A stretch of 64,000 nt of DNA from Paeniglutamicibacter sulfureus (GCF_030512175.1 NZ_JAULBL010000001.1:1402510-1466509), one strand, 5' to 3'; shown: positions 10,838 through 20,453, numbered from the stretch's first letter. Made by a program: numbers and translations. The notes: generated by a model not told the origin, from the sequence alone.

Positions 10838-10856
10838 GCCACCCGGGCCGGCAGGC

Positions 10857-11792
10857 TCAGTAGCCCAGCGGCATATTGTCGATCAGCCGGACCTCGCCGA
10901 CCCTCGCCGCCACCAGCAGCAACCCCTCGCCGGTGAACGGGGTGTCCTGGCAATTGAAGGCCAGCTCCTGCAAGGTGCGCGGGTCAACCAGTTCGAAGTA
11001 GTCGAGCTCCACCAGGGGTTCCATCTCGAAGAGTCCCGCGGCGTCCTCCAGATACAGCGGTTCGTGCCGTTCGGCCCGTTCCTTGACCAAGCTCAATGCC
11101 CGGTGGATCACCAGGGCCGCCTTGGCCTGCTCCGCGGTGAGGAATTGGTTCCGGCTGGAAAGGGCCAGTCCCTCGGCGCTGCGGATGATGGGCACCGAGC
11201 AAATTTCGACCGGGTAGTTCAGGTCGGCCACCATGCGGTTGATGAGCACCAGCTGCTGCGCGTCCTTCTGTCCAAAATATGCGCGATAGGAAACTGGTAC
11301 CCCAAGCGTGGCGGGCGGCATGGCAAAGTGGAGCAGCTTGGCCACCACGGCGAGCATCCCGTCGAAGTGGCCCGGTCGCGAAGCGCCCTCGAACTTGGAT
11401 CCCAGTTCCCCCGAATCGATCTTGATCAGTGGGCGGCCGTCGGGGTAGACCGTCGAAGCCTGGGGGGCAAAGACGATGTCGGCACCGGCGCGGGCCAGGA
11501 TCTCGACGTCGGCCTCGAGGGTGCGCGGATATCTGGCAAAATCCTGCGCATCGTTGAATTGCAGCTCGTTGACGAAGATGCTGACCACCAGCACGTCGTT
11601 GTGCGCCCGGGCGGTGGAAACCAGGGACTCGTGGCCCGAGTGCAGGGCTCCCATCGTGGGCACCAGTCCCAAGGTTGCGGTGCCCTGCTCCGGGGCATTG
11701 AACTCGATGGCCCGGGCAATCGCCGCCGAAAGTTCGGCCGCCGTGCGGACGATGCGGGGGGTGCGGCCGGCTGTATCTGCTGGTGTGCTCAC
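10857..11792 (-). CDS. panC: Pantothenate synthetase
   Basis: Joins pantoate and beta-alanine with ATP to make pantothenate, on the route to coenzyme A. The 311 residues carry the nucleotide-binding [13 protein letters not shown] (the HIGH-like motif), [14 protein letters not shown], the [10 protein letters not shown] adenylate site and [12 protein letters not shown]. Two features are odd: the usual F-V-N-P is F-V-N-E, and a segment of about ten residues ([10 protein letters not shown]) sits before YFGQKD where most homologues read RPD or QPD. Core catalytic residues look intact. It is the last gene of a minus-strand string, 34 bases after the DUF2520 gene. panB and panD are not in the window. 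Confidence 0.94.
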   Translation of the reverse strand: MSTPADTAGRTPRIVRTAAELSAAIARAIEFNAPEQGTATLGLVPTMGALHSGHESLVSTARAHNDVLVVSIFVNELQFNDAQDFARYPRTLEADVEILARAGADIVFAPQASTVYPDGRPLIKIDSGELGSKFEGASRPGHFDGMLAVVAKLLHFAMPPATLGVPVSYRAYFGQKDAQQLVLINRMVADLNYPVEICSVPIIRSAEGLALSSRNQFLTAEQAKAALVIHRALSLVKERAERHEPLYLEDAAGLFEMEPLVELDYFELVDPRTLQELAFNCQDTPFTGEGLLLVAARVGEVRLIDNMPLGY

Positions 11793-11826
11793 CGGCCCAG
11801 TTTATCCGCGGGTTCCGCCGATGGCC

Positions 11827-12723
11827 CTAGTGTGTCGGTTCGCCCAATGCGGCCAGGATCCCGTCGAGGGTCTCCCGGTTGATCAACCCGCGGGCATGGG
11901 CGCGCAGCGCTGTCGCCCGGCTCATCGCCAGGTAGCCCTCCCGGGTGTCCTCGCCGATGTCCTCCCCGGCCAGTGCGGCCCGGTGCGCGGCAACCGTCTG
12001 CACATCCCCGCGGGCCACCGGCCCGGTCAGCGCGCCCTCCCCGGAGGCCAGCGCATTTTCCAGCGAGGCACGCATGAGCGCCGAGAGCACCCGCTCGGGA
12101 TGCTCGACGCCGATGCCCGCCAGGATGCCCGCCGACTGCCCGGCAACCGTCACCAGGTGGTTGGAGGCGTGTGACAGGGCCGCGTGGTACTTGACCCGGT
12201 CTTCCTCGGCGATGACCACCGGCTCGCCGCCCATTTCCACCACGAGCGCCTGGGCGATGGGAAGAACCATGTTCGAGGCGGTGACCCCGAAGACACAATC
12301 GCCGAGCCGCTCCAGGTCCATGCTCATCCCGGTGAAGGTCATGGCCGGGTGGATGGCCAGCCCAATGGCGCCGGCTGCCATTGCCGGAGCCAGCACCTCG
12401 GTGCCGTAGCGCCCGGCGGTGTGCACCACCAGCTGGCCCACCTGCCAATGTCCGGCCGCGGCGAGCCCGGAGACCAGGTCCGCCAGCGCGTCGTCGGGCA
12501 CCGCCAGGATGACCAGTTCGGCGCGGCGCAGGATCTCCGGGATCTGCAGCACCGGGACGTCGGGAAGGAGCAGCTCCGCGCGTTCGAGCGAGGACTCGGA
12601 GACCGCGTGGACCCCGATGACTTGGTGCTCGGCCGCGCGCAGCGCCGCACCCAGCACGGCGCCGACCTTGCCGGCGCCGATGACGCCCACTCCCAGCCGT
12701 CCCGGCTTGCCCGTGTTTCTCAT
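11827..12723 (-). CDS. Rossmann-fold oxidoreductase-like protein (DUF2520)
   Basis: 298 residues with an N-terminal dinucleotide-binding motif LGVGVIGAGKVGAVLGAAL (G-x-G-x-x-G) and a C-terminal helical DUF2520 domain (EDRVKYHAALSHASNHLVT). The layout matches the 6-phosphogluconate dehydrogenase-like C-terminal superfamily, which includes ketopantoate reductases. HPAMTFTGM is conserved in this group. Its ATG overlaps the stop of the upstream PH-domain gene by four bases (ATGA), and panC follows 34 bases downstream. The neighbourhood suggests an NADPH-dependent step near pantoate formation. The reaction is not established, and this is inference from fold and context. Confidence 0.8.
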   Translation of the reverse strand: MRNTGKPGRLGVGVIGAGKVGAVLGAALRAAEHQVIGVHAVSESSLERAELLLPDVPVLQIPEILRRAELVILAVPDDALADLVSGLAAAGHWQVGQLVVHTAGRYGTEVLAPAMAAGAIGLAIHPAMTFTGMSMDLERLGDCVFGVTASNMVLPIAQALVVEMGGEPVVIAEEDRVKYHAALSHASNHLVTVAGQSAGILAGIGVEHPERVLSALMRASLENALASGEGALTGPVARGDVQTVAAHRAALAGEDIGEDTREGYLAMSRATALRAHARGLINRETLDGILAALGEPTH

Positions 12724-14258
12724 GCGTCTCCCAGCCAGTGGTTCGAATCCGTTTGCTTCCGCGCCGCGGCGGCGCGGTCTGCCTGTTCAAGGAACAGGTC
12801 CCGTCCCGCATCGATGTCGAGCTGGCGCACCACCGGCACCACCGGCCCGGGGATCGTGGCAAGGGCCAGGTCAACCACGCCCATCCGCCGGGCCAGGGGG
12901 CCCTGGCGCAGGGAAAGCCCTTGGGTGCGGGCGTGCGGAACGATGGCGATGGTGCGGTGCAGCGCGCCGTTGCGTGCCACCAACGCGGTGTCGGTCAGCG
13001 CGTAGCCCTGCCGGCGGTAGGCCAGGAGCGCGAGCGGGCGGATCCGGGGCGGGGAAACCACGAAGCCGTGCGCTGTGCCGCTGCCGTTGATGGCGGCGGC
13101 AAAGAATTCGCGCGGCGCCTCCACCCCGGGGGACGGCAGCACCACCGAGAGCACCGCGAGCACGTCCTCGTAGGTGCCCACCGGCAGCAGCACGCTGCGT
13201 TGCTCCGCATCGTTCGCGGCCCCTCCGCCGATGCCCGCGACATTGACCGCGACCTTGTACCAACCCATCGGACGCCAGAAGAAGGGGGCGGAAACCTTGA
13301 TGGCCTGCACCCGCCCCGGGGGCACCGTTTGGTGGCGGGTGTCCAGCAGCCCGTAGCCCACGCGCAATCCGTCGGCACTCGTGGCGGCCTTGAAGTTGTA
13401 GCCGGTGTTGAGGTTGTTCCACAGCGCGCCGGCCATGCCCAGCAGCGCCGGGAGCAGGTAGAACGGCGCGAAACCCTCGATGTTGGACATGGCGATGGCC
13501 AGCCCGATAAGGCCCAGCAGCATGAACACCGTGGACGGGCGCAACAGGATGGAACCGACCAGCCGGCCCAGCGGGACGCTGGCGACCACGCGTTCGCTCG
13601 CTGCCCGGGGGCCGCGCGGCGCCGCATCGGCGGGCGGGAACCGCGCATCCGCCATTTGCCCGGGTTCCGGAGACTGGCCACCGGCAGGCCCCTGCTCGCC
13701 GGCCGGTGCAAGCGGTGGCGGGGAATCGTTGGTTGCCTGCAGTCCTGCGGCGCGGGCCAGGATGGAGTTGCGCAGTTCGTGGGCCTCGGAGAGCTTCACG
13801 AAGGCCAGGTTCATGGCGGCGGAGCCGGAGTCTGCGACGTCGAAGCGCAGCTCGGCCAGCCCGAAGATCCGGGCGACCAGCGGCTGGGCAATGTCGATCG
13901 ACTGCACCCGGTCGATGCGTGCCTGGCGCTGCTGGCGGAAGACCATGCCGGAATTCACGTTCACGTGGCGCTCGGTGATCTGGTACTTGGTGAACCACCA
14001 GGAGCCGAAGAAGCCCAGCAGGATCAGCAGCAGGATGCCGCCGCCGATGAGCAGCGAAACCAGCAGCGGGGCGCCGGAGACAAAATCGGGTCCGCTGCTT
14101 GGTTCCTCCTCGCCGAAGAAGGAGGAAAGGGTGTTTTGCCCGTAGACGAAGGCGATGGCCACCACGGCGAGCCAGCCGCGCACCAAGGGCGAGACCGGGT
14201 GGACCCGGTGCCACGGCACCTCGGGTGCACCGGGCTCCGGTGCGGGTGGGGGGTTCAC
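12720..14258 (-). CDS. Large PH-domain (bPH2/YdbT-like) membrane protein
   Basis: 512 residues with paired membrane spans: near the N-terminus (LVRGWLAVVAIAFVYG and PLLVSLLIGGGILLLILLGF), and again in the middle (STVFMLLGLIGLAIAMSNIE, FYLLPALLGMAGALW). These alternate with bacterial PH-like domains. The first reads KYQITERHVNVNSGM then RQQRQARIDRVQSIDIAQPL; a second begins DGLRVGYGLLDTRHQTVPPG; a third is near RRQGYALTDTALVARNGALH. A Pro/Gly/Ala-rich linker lies about 215-260. The start is GTG, overlapping the TGA of the small PH gene (GTGA), so the two are coupled. The function of such pairs (YdbS/YdbT type) is poorly known. A role in envelope or lipid homeostasis is a guess. Confidence 0.85.
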   Translation of the reverse strand: MNPPPAPEPGAPEVPWHRVHPVSPLVRGWLAVVAIAFVYGQNTLSSFFGEEEPSSGPDFVSGAPLLVSLLIGGGILLLILLGFFGSWWFTKYQITERHVNVNSGMVFRQQRQARIDRVQSIDIAQPLVARIFGLAELRFDVADSGSAAMNLAFVKLSEAHELRNSILARAAGLQATNDSPPPLAPAGEQGPAGGQSPEPGQMADARFPPADAAPRGPRAASERVVASVPLGRLVGSILLRPSTVFMLLGLIGLAIAMSNIEGFAPFYLLPALLGMAGALWNNLNTGYNFKAATSADGLRVGYGLLDTRHQTVPPGRVQAIKVSAPFFWRPMGWYKVAVNVAGIGGGAANDAEQRSVLLPVGTYEDVLAVLSVVLPSPGVEAPREFFAAAINGSGTAHGFVVSPPRIRPLALLAYRRQGYALTDTALVARNGALHRTIAIVPHARTQGLSLRQGPLARRMGVVDLALATIPGPVVPVVRQLDIDAGRDLFLEQADRAAAARKQTDSNHWLGDA

Positions 14259-14767
14259 AGCCCGGCCAAACGCGATTCGCCGCGGGCCGCAAGCTGCTCG
14301 CGCAGGCGCGTGCCCTCTGCCAGGGGCAGGCCGGGGATCTCGGCGGTGGCGTCGGCCGCCGCGGTGTGCAGCTTGACCTTGCACAGCCCCAGCATCCTGT
14401 CGATGGGTCCGACGGCCACGTCGACGAATTGCATCCGGCCGTAGGGAACCACCAGCACCTTTTGGAACATCAACCCCTGGCGCACCAGCAGGTCGTCCTC
14501 GCGCTCTGCATAGCCGATCGCTGCAACCTGGCGCGGAATCAGCACCAGGCGAATGATGTCGATGGCCACCGCCACCGCGGGGATGGCAATGGCCAGCCAG
14601 AGCGGGAAGCCGGTCCACACCCCGAACCGGTTCAGCACCAGCGGCATGCACAGCACCGCCAGCGTCACCAGCGCGCCAATGCCCCAGCCCACCATGCGGA
14701 CCTTTGCGTAGCTCGGGGACACCCGGGTCCAGTGGATCCCGGCCGGATCAATTGGTTCCTGCTGCAT
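14255..14767 (-). CDS. Small PH-domain (YdbS-like) membrane protein
   Basis: 170 residues starting MQQEPIDPAGIHWTRVSPSY. Two membrane spans lie about residues 25-60 (MVGWGIGALVTLAVLCMPLV, then WLAIAIPAVAVAID). A single bacterial PH-like domain follows: AEREDDLLVRQGLMFQKVLV then PYGRMQFVDVAVGPIDRMLG. This is the usual small partner of the larger multi-PH protein encoded next to it. The ATG is chosen from homology of the N-terminus; the frame is open upstream into the DUF3180 gene, with which it overlaps by 20 bases. Function is unknown. Confidence 0.85.
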   Translation of the reverse strand: MQQEPIDPAGIHWTRVSPSYAKVRMVGWGIGALVTLAVLCMPLVLNRFGVWTGFPLWLAIAIPAVAVAIDIIRLVLIPRQVAAIGYAEREDDLLVRQGLMFQKVLVVPYGRMQFVDVAVGPIDRMLGLCKVKLHTAAADATAEIPGLPLAEGTRLREQLAARGESRLAGL

Positions 14768-15248
14768 AGCCTTCCTCGTCCTCGCCCTCGGTCTTGGCCG
14801 CCGGGTCCGAAGGATCTTCCGGGGGCAGCTTGCAGAACTGTTCCACAACCCATCCCACGATAACCATCACCAGCGCACCGCCGATCATCACCAAGGATGA
14901 TTTCACCGCCTCGCTGCCCAATCCTGCCGCGGTGAGAAGCCCCAACAGGATCCCGCCGTGCCATCCGGCGATGATGGACCCGGCATACACGCTGGCCTGG
15001 GCCAGCACCAGGGTCCTGGCCGCGGCAATCGGGTCCACCCGCTTCTTGGTCCGCCCGGAGGTGTAGAGCTTGATGCGGATGCCCATCACCAGGGTGATCA
15101 GGCAGGCAGCGCCCATGGACACCAGCGAGGTCCAGTGCAGCACCGGCACCGGGTAGCCGCGGGTGGTGGCAAGGATCTGCAAGGCGTAGCCGGCGACGAC
15201 GCCGATCACCAGCACCGTGAAGACCCACAGGGGCCGCAGCGAGTTCAT
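14748..15248 (-). CDS. DUF3180 family membrane protein
   Basis: 166 residues with four hydrophobic segments: LWVFTVLVIGVVAGYALQIL, VLHWTSLVSMGAACLITLVM, a segment around SVYAGSIIAGWHGGILLGLL, and SSLVMIGGALVMVIVGWVVE. A basic loop (KLYTSGRTKKRVDP) separates spans 2 and 3, and the tail is acidic. This matches the actinobacterial DUF3180 family, which usually follows folK. The ATG at 15248 is preferred over one 24 bases upstream because GGAGG sits 9 bases before it and the folK stop lies 4 bases before it. No function is known. Confidence 0.85.
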   Translation of the reverse strand: MNSLRPLWVFTVLVIGVVAGYALQILATTRGYPVPVLHWTSLVSMGAACLITLVMGIRIKLYTSGRTKKRVDPIAAARTLVLAQASVYAGSIIAGWHGGILLGLLTAAGLGSEAVKSSLVMIGGALVMVIVGWVVEQFCKLPPEDPSDPAAKTEGEDEEGYAAGTN

Positions 15249-15252
15249 CGGC

Positions 15253-15753
15253 CTAGGCCTCCGCTTCGGCACGTTTGATGCCCGGGGTGTCCGCCGCGGC
15301 GGCGGCCAGCTCGGCCACCGGCGTCCCGTCCAGCGTGGCGTCGGGTTCCATCCAGGACCAGGGAAGCAGCACGAAGCCGCGCGTCGCGGCCCGCGGGTGC
15401 GGCAGCGTCAGCACCGGGTCGTCGCTGGTTTGCCCGCCGTAGGTGATCACGTCGATGTCGAGGGTGCGCGGGCCCCAGCGCACCTCGCGGGTGCGGTGGT
15501 GTGCCTGCTCGATGGCCTGGCAGGCTGCCAGGAGCCCCAGCGGGGCCAGGTCGGTGTTGATGCGCAGCACCAGGTTCAGGAAGTCGGGTTGGCCTGCGGG
15601 CCCTCCCACGGGCTTGGTCACCGCGGTGTCGGAGACGCACACCACCTCGATTCCCGGTGTGGCGGCCAGTTCGGCAACCGCGGCCTGGAGCGTTCCGGCA
15701 CGTTCGCCCAGGTTGGAACCCAGGGCAAGGATGCAGGAAACCATTCGGTTCAC
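15253..15753 (-). CDS. folK: 2-amino-4-hydroxy-6-hydroxymethyldihydropteridine diphosphokinase
   Basis: HPPK transfers pyrophosphate from ATP to 6-hydroxymethyl-dihydropterin in folate synthesis. The 166 residues contain LALGSNLGER at the start, the pterin/metal site RWGPRTLDIDVITYGG (including the two aspartates D-I-D), and LPHPRAATRGFVLLPW. Its start overlaps the folB stop by four bases (ATGA). It is the fourth folate gene in the set folE-folP-folB-folK, so steps from GTP to dihydropteroate are almost all encoded here. Confidence 0.95.
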   Translation of the reverse strand: MNRMVSCILALGSNLGERAGTLQAAVAELAATPGIEVVCVSDTAVTKPVGGPAGQPDFLNLVLRINTDLAPLGLLAACQAIEQAHHRTREVRWGPRTLDIDVITYGGQTSDDPVLTLPHPRAATRGFVLLPWSWMEPDATLDGTPVAELAAAAADTPGIKRAEAEA

Positions 15754-16118
15754 TCCCGTTCGCGGTAAATGTGGATCGTGACGTCGGAAAAGGTCACGGT
15801 GATCGGGGCCTTGGGCTTGTGCACGATGACCTCGACCCCCGAGACGGTGGGGAAGGAACCGAGGATCGCCGCGGCGGTCTTTTCCGCCAGCGTCTCGATC
15901 AGGTCCCAGGGTCCGTCCTGGATCTGGGCGACCACGAGCTCGCCGAGTTCGCCATAGTGCGCGGTGTCGGCGACGTTGTCGCTGGCCGCCGCCTTCCGGA
16001 TATCGGTGTGCAGCACGACGTCGAGCGTGAAGGGCTGGCCGTCGCGCTTCTCGTGCTCAAAGACGCCGTGGTGCCCGATGGCGGTGATGCCGCTCAGGGT
16101 GATGGTGTCGCTGCGCAT
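15750..16118 (-). CDS. folB: Dihydroneopterin aldolase
   Basis: Cleaves 7,8-dihydroneopterin to 6-hydroxymethyl-dihydropterin and glycolaldehyde. The start MRSDTITLSGITAIGHHGVF gives 122 residues, the normal size. GHHGVFEHEKRDGQPF is the family signature (active-site glutamate in the E-x-E/K region). ETLAEKTAAAIL and VHKPKAPI are the conserved later motifs, with the catalytic lysine in the second. The frame is open upstream, but those residues are unlike the family. It starts 22 bases after folP and overlaps folK by four bases. Confidence 0.95.
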   Translation of the reverse strand: MRSDTITLSGITAIGHHGVFEHEKRDGQPFTLDVVLHTDIRKAAASDNVADTAHYGELGELVVAQIQDGPWDLIETLAEKTAAAILGSFPTVSGVEVIVHKPKAPITVTFSDVTIHIYRERE

Positions 16119-16140
16119 GGTGTTCCCCCGGCCGGGCTTC

Positions 16141-17058
16141 CTAGAGTGCCGGGACGCGGGCCGCGGACCAGGCGTGGGCGACCTTGATGGCGTCGAGGGA
16201 CGAGGGAACGTCGTGCACACGCACGCCCCAGGCGCCGTTGGCGGCAGCAAGCGCGCTGGTGGCGGCGGTCGCTGCGTCGCGTTCGGTCGGTGCGGCGGGC
16301 TTGCCGTCGACGGTCAGCAGGGCGCCCAGGAAGCGCTTGCGGCTGGTGCCCACCAGGACGCGGTGACCCAGCGCGGTGAAGCGGTCAAGGGCGTTGAGCA
16401 GTTCCCAGTTGTGCTCGTGGTCCTTGGCGAAGCCCAGCCCCGGATCCAGGATCAATGCCTCGGGCTTGACGCCGGCGGCAACAAAGCGCTCGCGCAGCGC
16501 GAGCATCTCCTCGATGACCTCGGAGACCACGTCGGTGTAGTTCGCCTCGGTGACCATGGTGGCGGCGTCCCCGCGGCGGTGCATCAGCACGTAGGGGGCT
16601 CCGGTCTCGGCCATGAGAGCCGGCATGTCCGGCTCGTGGGTCAGCCCGGAGACGTCGTTGATGATGTGCGCGCCGGCAGCCAGGGCGGCGCGGGCAGTGG
16701 AGGTGTGCATGGTGTCGACCGAGATGATCGCCCCGGCCTTGGCCAGTGCCGTGATGACCGGCAGGATGCGCTGCTGTTCCTCGTCGGGGTCCACGGGCTC
16801 GGCGCCGGGGCGGGTGGATTCGCCTCCGACGTCGATGATGTCCGCCCCGCCGTAGTACATGCGCAGGCCGTGGGAAATGGCGTCGTCGGCGCTCTTGTAC
16901 TTCCCGCCGTCCGAGAAGGAATCCTCGGTGATGTTCAGGATGCCCATGACCAGGGTGCGGTCGGCGGGCAGGTCGGCCAGGGTGCGGGCCGTGATCTTCT
17001 TGATGACCGGCAGCGGGCTGGTGGCCGGACCGGTTCCGGGGATTGCTCCAAGTGACAT
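16141..17058 (-). CDS. folP: Dihydropteroate synthase
   Basis: Condenses hydroxymethyl-dihydropterin pyrophosphate with p-aminobenzoate; the target of sulfonamides. The 305 residues contain MGILNITEDSFSDGG (loop 1, with E where many have P), DVGGESTRPGAEPV (loop 2), IINDVSGL, ILDPGLGFAK, and VGTSRKRFLG with the catalytic lysine and pyrophosphate-binding arginine. The start MSLGAIPGTG is chosen because the region before it is low-quality sequence overlapping folE. It lies 11 bases after the folE stop. Confidence 0.95.
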   Translation of the reverse strand: MSLGAIPGTGPATSPLPVIKKITARTLADLPADRTLVMGILNITEDSFSDGGKYKSADDAISHGLRMYYGGADIIDVGGESTRPGAEPVDPDEEQQRILPVITALAKAGAIISVDTMHTSTARAALAAGAHIINDVSGLTHEPDMPALMAETGAPYVLMHRRGDAATMVTEANYTDVVSEVIEEMLALRERFVAAGVKPEALILDPGLGFAKDHEHNWELLNALDRFTALGHRVLVGTSRKRFLGALLTVDGKPAAPTERDAATAATSALAAANGAWGVRVHDVPSSLDAIKVAHAWSAARVPAL

Positions 17059-17069
17059 GGGGGTGTTAC

Positions 17070-17681
17070 CTACTTTCCGAGGATGAGGCTCATGGCCTCT
17101 GCGCGGGTGGCCGGTTCGCGTAGCTGGCCACGCACGGCGCTGGTGACGGTCTTGGCGCCCGGTTTGCGGACGCCCCGCATGGACATGCACATGTGTTCGC
17201 ATTCGACGACGACCATGGCGCCGCGCGGGTTCAGGTGGGCGACAAGTGCGTCAACGATCTGCGTGGTCAGTCGTTCCTGGACCTGCGGGCGGCGGGCGTA
17301 GACCTCCACCAGCCGGGCCAGCTTGCTCAGGCCAGTGACCTTGCCCTCCGGGCCGGGGATGTAGCCGACGTGGGCGCTGCCGTGGAACGGCACCAGGTGG
17401 TGTTCGCAGGTCGAGTAGAACGGGATGTCCTTGACCAGGACCAACTCATCGTGTTCGATGTCGAAGGTCGTGGCCAGGAGGTCCGCCGGGTCCTCGTGGA
17501 GCCCGGCAAAGAACTCCGCATAGGCCTTGGCCACGCGCTTGGGCGTCTCCAACAGGCCGTCGCGCTGGGGGTCCTCGCCAATGGCATGCAGGATCTCGCG
17601 CACGGCGTTTTCAATGCGGACCAGGTCCACGCCGCCGGCGCGCTGGACGTTGTCGTCTTCAAGCTGATCGATCTCGTTCAC
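17070..17681 (-). CDS. folE: GTP cyclohydrolase I
   Basis: First enzyme of tetrahydrofolate synthesis, converting GTP to 7,8-dihydroneopterin triphosphate. 203 residues. The type I zinc site is complete: [12 protein letters not shown] (Cys and His) and [12 protein letters not shown] (second Cys). [20 protein letters not shown] and the C-terminal [11 protein letters not shown] are typical. It follows ftsH by 30 bases on the same strand, as in many actinobacteria, so the fol genes are likely expressed at least partly from upstream of ftsH. Confidence 0.96.
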   Translation of the reverse strand: MNEIDQLEDDNVQRAGGVDLVRIENAVREILHAIGEDPQRDGLLETPKRVAKAYAEFFAGLHEDPADLLATTFDIEHDELVLVKDIPFYSTCEHHLVPFHGSAHVGYIPGPEGKVTGLSKLARLVEVYARRPQVQERLTTQIVDALVAHLNPRGAMVVVECEHMCMSMRGVRKPGAKTVTSAVRGQLREPATRAEAMSLILGK

Positions 17682-17711
17682 CCTCAGATCCTAGCGTGTG
17701 TGTGCGATGGG

Positions 17712-19667
17712 TTACTCGCCGGTGACGTCGCCTGACGTTGCAGCTGCCGCATCGGCGGCGATTTCCTTCGCGGAGAGGACAGGACCGGCCGCGTGGACGG
17801 GGCGGCTGTCCTTGCTCAGCCAGACGTCGCGCTCGGGACGCTTGGTGAGGTCGTGGAAGATTTCCTCGATCTCCTTCTGGTTCAGCGTCTCATGCTCGAG
17901 CAGTGCCAGGGCCAGGCGGTCAAGCACGTGGCGGTTCTCGGTCAGCGCGGCGTAGGCCTCGTCGTGCGCGGTGTCGATCAGCGCGCGGACCTCTTCGTCG
18001 ACCACGTTGGCCATGGCGTCGGAGTAGTCGCGGCTGGCCGCTTGGCCGTACATGGCATCCCCGGAGGAAGAGCCCAGCTTCACGGCTCCCACGCGCTCAC
18101 TCATGCCGTAGTCGGTGACCATCTTGCGTGCGGTGGCGGTGGCCTTCTCGATGTCGTTGGAGGCGCCGGTGGAGGGGTCGTGGAAGACGATTTCCTCGGC
18201 CACGCGCCCGCCCATGGCGTAGGCCATCTGGTCCAGCAGCTCGTTGCGGGTCACCGAGTACTTGTCGTCGTCGGGCACCACCATGGTGTAGCCCAGTGCG
18301 CGTCCACGCGGCAGGATGGTCACCTTGGTGACCGGTGCGGTCTGGCGCATGGCGGCTGCCACCAGCGCGTGTCCGCCCTCGTGGTACGCGGTGATCTTGC
18401 GCTCGTGTTCCTTCATGAGGCGGCTGCGCTTCTGCGGGCCGGCCATGACGCGGTCGATGGCCTCGTCCAGGGCGCGGTCGTCGATCAGCTGGGCGTTGGA
18501 GCGCGCGGTGAGCAGCGCCGCCTCGTTGAGCACGTTGGCCAGGTCGGCGCCGGTGTAGCCGGGGGTCTTCTTGGCAACGGCCTTGAGGTCGACGTTGGTG
18601 GCCATCGGCTTGCCCTGGGCGTGGACCTTGAGGATCTGCTCGCGGCCGATCATGTCGGGGGCCTCGACGGGGATTTGGCGGTCGAAGCGGCCCGGGCGAA
18701 GCAGCGCCGGGTCAAGGACGTCGGCGCGGTTGGTCGCGGCGATCAGGATGACGTTGGTGGTCGCGTCGAAGCCGTCCATCTCAACCAGCAGCTGGTTGAG
18801 CGTCTGCTCGCGCTCGTCGTTGCCCCCTCCGATGCCGGCGCCGCGGTGGCGACCCACGGCGTCGATCTCATCGACGAAGATGATGGCGGGGGAGTTGGTC
18901 TTGGCCTGCTCGAAGAGGTCGCGGACGCGCGAGGCGCCGACGCCGACGAACATTTCCACGAAGTCCGAGCCGGAAATCGAGTAGAAGGGGACGCCTGCCT
19001 CGCCGGCGACGGCCTTGGCCAGCAACGTCTTGCCGGTGCCCGGAGGGCCGTACAGCAGCACGCCCTTGGGGATCTTGGCCCCGACGGCCTGGAACTTGCC
19101 CGGTTCGCGCAGGAACTCCTTGATTTCGTGGAGTTCCTCCACGGCCTCTTCGGCACCTGCAACGTCGACGAAGGTCACCTGCGGCATGTCCTTGGTGATC
19201 AGCTTCGCCTTGGACTTGCCGAACTGCATGACCTTGGATCCGCCGCCCTGGGAGCGGGAAAGGATGAACCAGAACAGGCCCACGATCAGGATCATCGGGA
19301 TCATGAAGCCGAGCATGGAGGTGAACCAGTTGCTCTGCACCGGCTGGTCGGTGTAGCCGGAGAGGTTGGCCTCGTTGACCGCCGTCACCACCTGGGTGCC
19401 GCGCGGTTGTGAGTAGAAGAACGAGACGTTCTTGCCCTTGTCCTCGCCGTCGAGGTTCAGCGGTTCCTTCAGCGTCAGGTCCACGCGCTGCTCGCCGTCG
19501 AAGATCTTCGCCTCGGTGACCTTGTCGTCCTTGAGCAATTGCATGCCAACGGAGGTGTCGATGCGCCCGGAGTTGCCGCCCAGAAGCGTCGGCAGGAAAA
19601 TCAGCAGCACCGCGGCGCCAAGCAGCACCCATACGATCCAGCTGTTGAAGATCTTTTTCGCGTTCAT
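17712..19667 (-). CDS. ftsH: ATP-dependent zinc metalloprotease FtsH
   Basis: Membrane-bound AAA+ protease that degrades misfolded membrane proteins and regulatory substrates. The 651 residues have spans at 10-29 ([19 protein letters not shown]) and 117-136 with an external domain between. Walker A is GPPGTGKT (207-214), Walker B IIFVDEID (262-269), then the second region of homology [11 protein letters not shown] and the zinc site HEGGH (429-433). The C-terminus is Ala/Ser/Thr-rich. The start [10 protein letters not shown] is chosen because it gives the normal short cytoplasmic lead; the frame is open 66 codons further. The gene lies between hpt and folE. Confidence 0.97.
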   Translation of the reverse strand: MNAKKIFNSWIVWVLLGAAVLLIFLPTLLGGNSGRIDTSVGMQLLKDDKVTEAKIFDGEQRVDLTLKEPLNLDGEDKGKNVSFFYSQPRGTQVVTAVNEANLSGYTDQPVQSNWFTSMLGFMIPMILIVGLFWFILSRSQGGGSKVMQFGKSKAKLITKDMPQVTFVDVAGAEEAVEELHEIKEFLREPGKFQAVGAKIPKGVLLYGPPGTGKTLLAKAVAGEAGVPFYSISGSDFVEMFVGVGASRVRDLFEQAKTNSPAIIFVDEIDAVGRHRGAGIGGGNDEREQTLNQLLVEMDGFDATTNVILIAATNRADVLDPALLRPGRFDRQIPVEAPDMIGREQILKVHAQGKPMATNVDLKAVAKKTPGYTGADLANVLNEAALLTARSNAQLIDDRALDEAIDRVMAGPQKRSRLMKEHERKITAYHEGGHALVAAAMRQTAPVTKVTILPRGRALGYTMVVPDDDKYSVTRNELLDQMAYAMGGRVAEEIVFHDPSTGASNDIEKATATARKMVTDYGMSERVGAVKLGSSSGDAMYGQAASRDYSDAMANVVDEEVRALIDTAHDEAYAALTENRHVLDRLALALLEHETLNQKEIEEIFHDLTKRPERDVWLSKDSRPVHAAGPVLSAKEIAADAAAATSGDVTGE

Positions 19668-19901
19668 TGATTGGGGGTCCCGCCCCATCCCTCCTGCTTT
19701 CGGGCACTGGCGGCCCGGGCGCCTGGGCGACGCCGGTAATCTTGCTACACGCTCATTAAGTAAACGCCCTATGTGATACCCACGGATGGGCAAGGCGATA
19801 AGTTCCCCTTTGGGCGTAAGAACACCGATGGCCGCCCCCGGGAACCGGAAACGGCCATGGCACACCGCACAAGGGATGCTGGAGCGGGCTGGTGCCGCCT
19901 G

Positions 19902-20453
19902 CTACTGGTAGACGTGCGGTGCCAGGGTGCCGATGAAGTCCAGGTTGCGGTACTTCTCGTCGAAGTCCAGGCCGTAGCCGACAACGAATTCGTTGGGGAT
20001 CTCCATGCCGACGTACTTCACGTCGATCTCCACCTTTGCGGCCTCCGGCTTGCGCAGCAGGGTGCAGATCTCGACCGAGGCCGGGCCGCGGGAGTGCAGG
20101 TTGGCCAGCAGCCAGGACAGCGTCAGGCCGGAGTCGATGATGTCCTCGACGATCAGCACGTCCTTGCCCAGCAGGTCGGTGTCGAGGTCCTTGAGGATCC
20201 GCACGACGCCCGAGGACTGGGTACCCGAACCGTAGGACGAGACCGCCATCCAGTCCATGGTCACGTGGCTGTGCAGCGCGCGGACCAGGTCGGCCATGAC
20301 CATCACGGCGCCCTTGAGGACGCCGACAACCAGGATGTCCCGGCCTTCGTAGTCGGCGTCGATCCGGGCGGCAAGCTCATTGATCTTGGCCTGGATTTCT
20401 TCCTTGGTGTAGAGGACATGCGCCAAATCGGCGCTGACATCTTTCGAATCCAC
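19902..20453 (-). CDS. hpt: Hypoxanthine phosphoribosyltransferase
   Basis: Purine salvage enzyme making IMP/GMP from hypoxanthine/guanine and PRPP. 183 residues from GTG ([19 protein letters not shown]), which is preceded by AGGAG at a good distance. Motifs are [14 protein letters not shown] (PRPP loop), VSSYGSG, the PRPP signature [18 protein letters not shown] with adjacent acidic residues, and [16 protein letters not shown] near the end. It lies between tilS and ftsH, a classical order. The longer frame upstream of the GTG is unlike the family. Confidence 0.95.
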   Translation of the reverse strand: MDSKDVSADLAHVLYTKEEIQAKINELAARIDADYEGRDILVVGVLKGAVMVMADLVRALHSHVTMDWMAVSSYGSGTQSSGVVRILKDLDTDLLGKDVLIVEDIIDSGLTLSWLLANLHSRGPASVEICTLLRKPEAAKVEIDVKYVGMEIPNEFVVGYGLDFDEKYRNLDFIGTLAPHVYQ

